Shown here one piece after another: positions 1 through 7,900 of a stretch of 64,000 nucleotides of DNA. The translations under genes and the position numbers were made by a program. Source of the stretch: Bedellia somnulentella (taxonomy: Eukaryota > Arthropoda > Insecta > Lepidoptera > Bedelliidae). The stretch's first letter is position 1; the number at the start of each line of letters is the position of its first letter. Under the pieces are notes generated by a model. That model was given only the letters and a program-made list of their open reading frames with translations. It had not been told where the DNA came from and ran no database searches. The stretch spans positions 5,146,001-5,210,000 of the forward strand of contig OY755182.1 in the NCBI GenBank assembly GCA_963576735.1, written 5' to 3'.

Positions 1-246
1 CTGAACATCACGTGACATTGTCACCTGGTGTTCAATGTACCAACGTTTTGCTTGGAATGTGTACTCACGTGATAGGGTGCGGGCCTATCGCCAATTTATA
101 TGAATACACTGTCACATGACAAAATACAAGTGGGCTTCCTCACGATGTTTTTCCCCACTGTCAACCTTAACAACCATGACAAACCGGGATATGAAACTTC
201 ATCTTCTGCACAATAAGCGGTGTTCTACCCACTGACCTATCACGGT
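1..246 (-). repeat. tRNA-headed SINE (family B), cut by window edge
   Basis: The block shares with six or more other copies in this window the phrases TCACCTGGTGTTC, TACTCACGTGATAGGG and ACACTGTCACATGAC. The tRNA-like head is at the right (about 200-246, ending in the complement of a box-A-like segment), so the element reads on the minus strand. Its 3' end lies beyond base 1. Confidence 0.6.
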
Positions 247-738
247 TACTTACATATTGTATGTAGTAATAAACTTATGACTGTGATCTTCAAAAGAGTC
301 TTCTTATTCTCTATATCTCTTAAAATTCAAATGCAAAAAGGCATGGGATTAACTCTTAAATCAGCTCTAAATTGCACCTCCATATATTTTTTAAATTCGG
401 ATGTGTGGTTCATTAATCAAGGTTAATTGTGGGAAGACCAGCAAAGTAATGATAATCTGGACTTCAAGTACACAATTATGAAAAGGTCTTAGATATTATA
501 AAAAATGCTCACTAACTCTGTCACCTCTATTGTTATTTACAGCTTAATTTTGATGCGTTGAAGTATGATGCAACTTAGATGACAAGTAGACCGTTTTAGG
601 TTAGTTAAGGTTATATTAAAAAGCAATATTATACCTTATATACTCATTTCGTTACCCACGAAAACAAATAAAAGAATTATCTCTATAGAAAAGCTAGATA
701 GATATTAAAATTATAATATGAATTTATTTTTGTTAAAG
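247..738. other. No gene seen (probable CEP120 intron)
   Basis: AT-rich sequence upstream of the first visible CEP120 exon. I see no coding exon, RNA gene or clear repeat here. Because the first visible exon begins in the middle of the protein, this stretch is probably intron. Confidence 0.4.
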
Positions 739-848
739 AAATGGTGAAAATGATGATCCCAGCATTAGAACGGGAATCTCTTATGCAGAAATACGTTGAA
801 GAGTTGGAAGACTGGAAAGAGAAACAGGAAGAACTTTTCAAACTTCAG
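739..848 (+). CDS. Cep120: CEP120-like exon (first visible)
   Basis: Codes for 36 residues in phase from 741 (PALERESLMQKYVEELEDWK and on) and ends in KLQ at a CAG|GTATTT donor. The 5' boundary is uncertain: an in-frame stop at 714-716 means the exon starts after it. The only nearby acceptor is AAAG at 735-738, which is not a strong YAG, so the acceptor could be slightly elsewhere. The methionine at 741 is not thought to be the protein start. Confidence 0.75.
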
Positions 849-1939
849 GTATTTTTTATAGATGAAATATTTATTTTAATCAATTGCAGGACACAAAGTA
901 TTTTTTCTTATCTAATAAAAAAAAGTAATAAATGTCTGTAATCGAGTCTACAAATACCAAAAAGCGAGGGCAAGATCTTCAGAATTCGAAATTTCTCAGT
1001 CTATTTTGGAAGTTGAGTTGCGATATTTTTATACAAATGGAAGGATATTTCTGATGATTGTTTAGTCGTCCCCCAAACCTCTAAGGCGTCTCCTACTACA
1101 TTCATCGAATTGCCTTCGTGTGAGTGAAAAGAGGAGTCAAGTGGGCGAAATGTGTTCTACAAAAGGCGTTAACATTAACGTGGAGGGCCATCCTTGTAAC
1201 GTCCTCTTCATCATCGTACTGGGTGTGACCCCTAAGGATGTACATTTTATTTGTGTACAGAGCTACAGTATTTGAGAAATATTACTTCCTTGGGGTATAC
1301 TGGTTCAGATCAGTTGTACCTTGTATCAGTCGTCTTCCACGGACACAATAAAATAAACTTCGTGTAAAATCAGGGCCTTCCTGTTATCCTATTTTACAGT
1401 TAATTGAACTTTTTTTAATATCTAGAAAATATTGTCTCGTGGGTATCATACAAGGATAATGGCAGGAGAATGATGATGATGATGATGGGTATCATACAAG
1501 GCGTAACTGATTACTAACTAACTAACTTTCAAAAGTGGCCGCACGGATCTTATACTGATCTCCTCGCTGCAAATTCTCTAAAATCTGAAAGTAATCCGGT
1601 CTTATTTGCCAGTTATCCCGCAAAGAGCAACACCATCTTGAAGCCATATCCCGTGCGTGGCAGACACGTCGCTCCTCTCTAGAATCTCGTTTAGAACGTG
1701 GCGTGTCGCAGTGTCGATCGTTAGCTGAAGATTTATCAAATGCGGTAGAGGAATGGCGGCGGCGGGGAGGAAATAATGTGGCGAGGGAGAGACAGGTTAG
1801 TATGTTATGTACAAGAGTACAACTCAATTCTATTAATATTATAAATGTGAAAGTTAAGATGTTTGGATGTTTGTGTGTTTGAGGTGAAAAGGCTTCTCAA
1901 TTACAGAATGTATATGAATGAAATTTAGCAGAATGCTAG

Positions 1940-1979
<40 letters not shown>

Positions 1980-4900
1980 GGCTATAATTCCCTAGAAGGG
2001 GTAGCCAGAACTAAGGAACTAGAAACTCCTCAGCCACTTTTGGAAAGTTTAGTGGGGAAAAGATGGCAAAATAAAGGTTGTTAGGTGATGGGTCTCCAAC
2101 CGCATCGCCCAAAAATCCCTTAAAAGCCCCAATACCGTTAGTCGCCTCTTACGTACACCCACCGGCAGAAATGGGGTTGTGTTATTCTAAGCCGACACTA
2201 CACAGCCACAATGCTAGATAATGACCCAAATTATAATATAGGTATAGGGTATACGTTTCACCCTGGAAAAATATGATCGAAAATATATTCACCCCTGATT
2301 GAACTCAAGAGTACCGGAAAAAACGCCTAAAGTTTGGCATAAGCAAATTTACAGTACGAAGTCTGTCAGGTCAGCTTGTATTATATAAAAATACACTATA
2401 CCATCGTCTCGCGCGTTTTAAGAGTCTTTGCGAAAGCTCAAACATGTTTTTTCAAGGTACAGGGGTGCTAGGGGCGCAGGTCTTACGCCCATTACCCAAG
2501 CTTGTTGAACCAAACCTCGATAGTGGGTCGTCCCCCCAGGTGTTTGGGTGGGGGGTATTTATTGGTACTCCATATTATTATTGTCCCTACTAGGTGACTA
2601 CTTCAGAGTCCCGATTGCCGAAAAAGTTCGTGGTGAAGTTGGCTCGGTGCATGTACTACCGACTGTAGTACCACCTCGACATCGGTCTTTGTGATGAGGT
2701 GCATAGTACGTATTTGAGAAGTGACAGATTCGTTTACATTTTAGCCTTAAAGAGCCACGACTGACGCGTACTCATATATAGACACGAGATGCGATACACA
2801 CGCAAGGAGACAAAACGAGCTATAAAGAATTTCTATACTATTGTAATACATTATCATTTCAATAACGTGCATCTCCCCAGTTATTCGAAGCCAAGAAAGC
2901 TCTAGAATTGCACTACACGTCCAAGTTCCAAGAGCTGCGGGAAGCCTCGCAAAGGATGGAGGATGATATGGTGCACCAGCTCAGGATAAAGGATGGCAGG
3001 ATTGAGGAGTTGGAGCAGACCGTGGCCAGGCTTAGGAACGATATTGAGGATTTAAAGGTATCTAGATAAATATATTTTAGTGTATAATCACAAAAAGGGG
3101 TAGCCAGAGCTTCAGAATTGGTCAAAAACTGCTCAGTCACTTTTGTAAGCATTGTGGGGAATATGCAATAAAAGTATTTTTGTGTAAATTACTTGTTTTG
3201 TAGAATTCTGAAAAATGTGATTACCTGGTCCTCACGGCATTCACCTGAGTACCAGTTGTTTTTCACCAACAATGCATAAATTCATATTGGGTCATAGTAT
3301 TTACGCATCTCTATAAAGATAAAATACTGAAGAATATTTTTGTTTAAATAATATTCAACATTCATGCTCTAAACAGTAATCACTTAAAATTACTTACTTT
3401 TTGGTACTTAAGCATCGTAAGTAGCAAATATATCTGCTGCGATGATGATGAATGATAGTTTATTTATAAAATAAATGCAACGGTAGTGGTCGCAGACTAC
3501 CCCATAACAGAACAACGTGGGTGATGTATTAGATAAGTAATTGTAAATTTGCTGTCGGTAGCCTTGATAAATAGTCGTCTTACCTCATCCAATAGACATT
3601 TACCACTAGACATAGGCTTTCGTCTAAGATCTGTGCTGTATAGTCCAGAAAGTAGCTTCCACTCCCGAAACACCTAAACACTTATATATTATATATAACA
3701 TACATACATACATATACTCACGGCCATAAATCCCAAAAAGGGGTAGCCAAAGTTTTAGAGCTATAAACTCTTCAGCCACATTTGGAAGTTATTAGGGGAC
3801 AAGATGGTAGAAATAAAGTATCATTGGTGATGGGTCTCCAATCGCATCGCCCAAAAACAACTTAAAAAGCCTCATCACCTTAGTCGCCTCTTACGACACC
3901 CGTCCGTGGGTAGAAAAGGCTAGTGACATTCTTAGCCAGCGCTACAAGGCAATATAACTATATATAAAAGAGTGGCAAAGAATCAAATTCAAAATTTGTA
4001 ATTCAACAGCCAATTTTGGAAATAAATAAATGATAAATAACCTCGTAACGCCCGTATAGAAATTGTTATGACTTGTAAATTCTATCCAATGTATCTCTAA
4101 TGGAACAAAAAATATATGTGCTGACTGCCCATTATTAAAATTAATGATATCTTTAACAAGAACTATTCCTATGGCTTTATTTTTTTTAATAGTTACTATT
4201 GTTCACAGGAATTTTGTTTCTCTAGTGATACAACGGGCGTTACGAGGATATAGGAAAGAAAAATTCCGACACCTTTTCGACTTTATTTATTAGTAATAAT
4301 CCGCGGATGAGGTTTTCATGAACAAAAACATTCAAATTAAGCCAATTTTGGAAGTTGAGTAAAGATTGCAATATAAATGGTAGTTGTAGTCTCCAAACGT
4401 ATCGCCCAACAATTGCTTAAAAAGCCCTAGTACCCTAATTCGCCTTTTACGACACCCACATGAAGAAATGGGTTAATGCTATTCTCAGCTAGCACTACAC
4501 ATAATATACTACATATAAATGAAATAATCATTGCAACATATATTTTAATTAAATTTTATATTTAATGCCGTGTAGTGCCGGCATAGAATTTCGCTACCCC
4601 TTTTTACCCACGGGTGTCGTAAGAAGCGACTAAGGGTTTTGGGGCTTTTTATTGAATTTTTGGGCGATGCGGTTGGAGACCCATCACCAAAAACCTTTAT
4701 TTTTACCATCTTTTCCCCACTCAACTTCCAAAAGTGGCTGAGGAATTTATAATTCCTTAACTCTGGCTACCCCTTCTAGGGAAATATAGGGGTGAGTATA
4801 TGTATGTATGTATTTTAATATTTCAGACTCAGCATATGGAATTGAAAAGAAAAGAAGACAAATACTGCGGACTAACTAAAGAGCAAACTGCCAATCTGTT

Positions 4901-7900
4901 ACAGGAAATGGTAATTTTATTTATTTTTATTCTGATATGAATTTCAATATACTATAGTATATATAGTATCCTTGCTATAGATATATATTATTAATGATAA
5001 ATGTATTGTCAACGTAACCACCTCAGTCTGTGACAATAGATGAAAGTATATACAGTCAGGTCACAGTTATTTTATCTCTAGCCATAAGACCATTCTCCTG
5101 GCGCTACTTTGAATCCTTATCGGCATGATATACCTTATAACAATATCGAAAGCAGTAAAAAGAGCTAAGAATACCACGGAGCACTAGACACACTTTACAG
5201 TAAGTAATTCTAACATAACAAAAATGAAAATTAATGTCAGAGGTAAAATAAATGTGAATGGTCTGTACATCTGCTCGTGTGTCAAGTCAAATACATTGTT
5301 GTGTGTGTAATACATTTTTCATTGATCTCTATTCATAAAACTGTTTCGTTACAGACTGACTGACTCACTGACAGACAGCGAAAAGCCTAAACGGTGGGAC
5401 CTAGAAAGCTGAAATTTGGTAGCTAGATATCCTTAGTGCATTAGATGAATACTAAAACTTTTTTTATTCCTATATTTCATTAATATAGTAAGTTATTGTA
5501 ATTAATAAGGGTTTCCCCGGTAAAGGCTTAAGGGTGTTTTGTCGAAGTAACTTTTCCATGCAGACGAAATCACAGGCAAAAGCTGGTTTAATATACTTTT
5601 AAAGCATGATTTCATAAAAATATACTTGTGTACTGTTTCTGTGTATAAACTATAAGTGTGCAAAATTATATAATCCTCCAATTGTGCAGATTATTAAAAG
5701 TGATCCTTAGGTTATCTCTTCACGTATTAATATGATCGCGAATCATGATATATATATCGATCATGGTGAGGTATTTAAAACAACTCAAACTGAACTCAAA
5801 CGTCACGCCGTATATCCCCGAAGGGGTTGGCAGAGGTACTAATACCAGTAAACATCACATGACAGCGCCACCTAGTGTTCAGAGTAGGTACACACGTTTT
5901 GCTTGGACAGTGTACTCATGTGATAAGAGGCAGGCCTATCGCCGTTTTGTACGAATACACTGTCACATGACTAAGTACAACTCGGCCATGTGGGTTTCCT
6001 CACGATGTTTTCCCTCACCGTTAACCATGATAAATTAACCACACGTGTGACTTTAGAAAAGACATATTAGGGTAGGGTAGGCCCGACCCGGGATTTGAAC
6101 TCAAGAATGTCTGTTTTAACGAGCGGGTGTTCTACCCATTGGACTATCATGGCTTAAAAACAATTGTAAATGAATACTTTATACATTACAGCGCTGCCTA
6201 GAAGAAAAGCTAGAAAATGCGTTACAATCAAAATCATTCTTCAAAGAGCAGTGGGCGCGCACCGTGAGGGAACTGCATCGAGAAAAAACTACTAGCAGAG
6301 AGAAAATACTAGAATCCTTGAAAAGAGACAAATATCAATTAGATTTAAGGTTTGTACATACATACATATACGTACGGCTATAAAATAAATTCAAAGGAGT
6401 AGCGAAGCATTGGATTTAGAAATTACTTAGTTGAGTAGGGAAAAGATGGTAACATAAAGGTTGTTTTAAAGGGGTCTCCAGCAACATGACCAAAAAACAC
6501 GCGGGTAACTATGGGTTATGTCAAGGGTTTGTACTTCCCATTTCTATAATATCACGCTAGGATCCCACAAGGGCAGGCAGACAATACTGTGCCATTTGCT
6601 ATGAGCCTTACATAAATCTCATGGTTATTAGTTAACTTTCATATGCATTGTCAGTTATTTATTATGCGTATTTCAAACTTGCTCTTATCTGTAGATGTAC
6701 AAAAAGCTGATGTAATACAACCTTTTTTGATTGTTAGAAAAATACGCGTATTCATAAGCCTTCACCTAAAATCAAGAAGTTGAAGCACTTTATAAACTTA
6801 TTAATCGAATGTTACGTCACAAATATACGAAAAGATCTTTACCAAAATTTGGGTCACACTATCGCCAACGTCCATATTACGTTGAATACACCGGTTCTCG
6901 TCCGATCACCGAAGTTAAGCAACGTCGGGCGCTGTCAGTACTTGGATGGGTGGCCGCCTGGGAACACAGCGTGATGTTGGCTTTTTGCTGATACAAATAT
7001 TTTGTTTTACTATATTTTTTGTCACCTGGGGTTCAGAGAACCGATGGTTTGTTTGAACAGTGAATGCACGTGATAGGTGCATGACTAAGTGATGATTTCA
7101 TACATAGATATAGTCACGGCTATATTTATAGGGATTTCCCTAGAACGGGTAGCCAGAGCTAAGGAATTGGAAATTTCTCAGCCACTTTTGGAAGTTAAGT
7201 GGGGAAAAGATGGTAAAATAAAGACTGTTGGTGATGAGTCTCCAACCGCATCGCCGAAAAATCCATTAAAAAGCTCCAATACCCGTAGTCTCCTCTTACG
7301 TACACCCACGGAGAAACGGGTTAGTGCTATTCAAACCGACACTACACAGCTATAGTGATGATTTCACTTTAAGTAAATTTAAACTACATATAATTAGTCA
7401 ACTGTATGGTTTTACATGTAGTTTATTTGCACAACGCCAACTCACAAATATATAGTACAACCGAATTAATAACTGTACAATCATGTAACTTACTATTAAA
7501 GTAATTAATTTGAGTATTTTTTTCCTTATTCCCTTCATTTCTTCCCCCAAACTTAATTATTTAGGAACGAGTATTGTTTAAAAATACCTTAGACATTGGA
7601 AAGATAACACATTCTTTGCGAAGCTGGGACAGAAAATGTTACTTAGACTTATTATAAGCATAGTTTAATTTAAACTATAACTATGCTTGTATTGTAGTGG
7701 AGACACTGAACTCCATTATACTATGTAAGTACGCTGGACAAATTATAGACCGTGACATATTGAGGCAATTCGATTTTCGCCATTTTGGCGCTTACGGCAG
7801 CTGTGAGAGGGAAAGGAACTAATGAAAGGATGGGACGGTAAGATAGAATATATCGATAAAAGCTTTTACTTAAAAGAAATGGATCATATTACTCTTAATG

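Noticed and set aside
6780..6991. Short ORFs overlapping the 5S gene
   Set aside because: The nucleotide sequence is explained by 5S rRNA; the peptides are chance.
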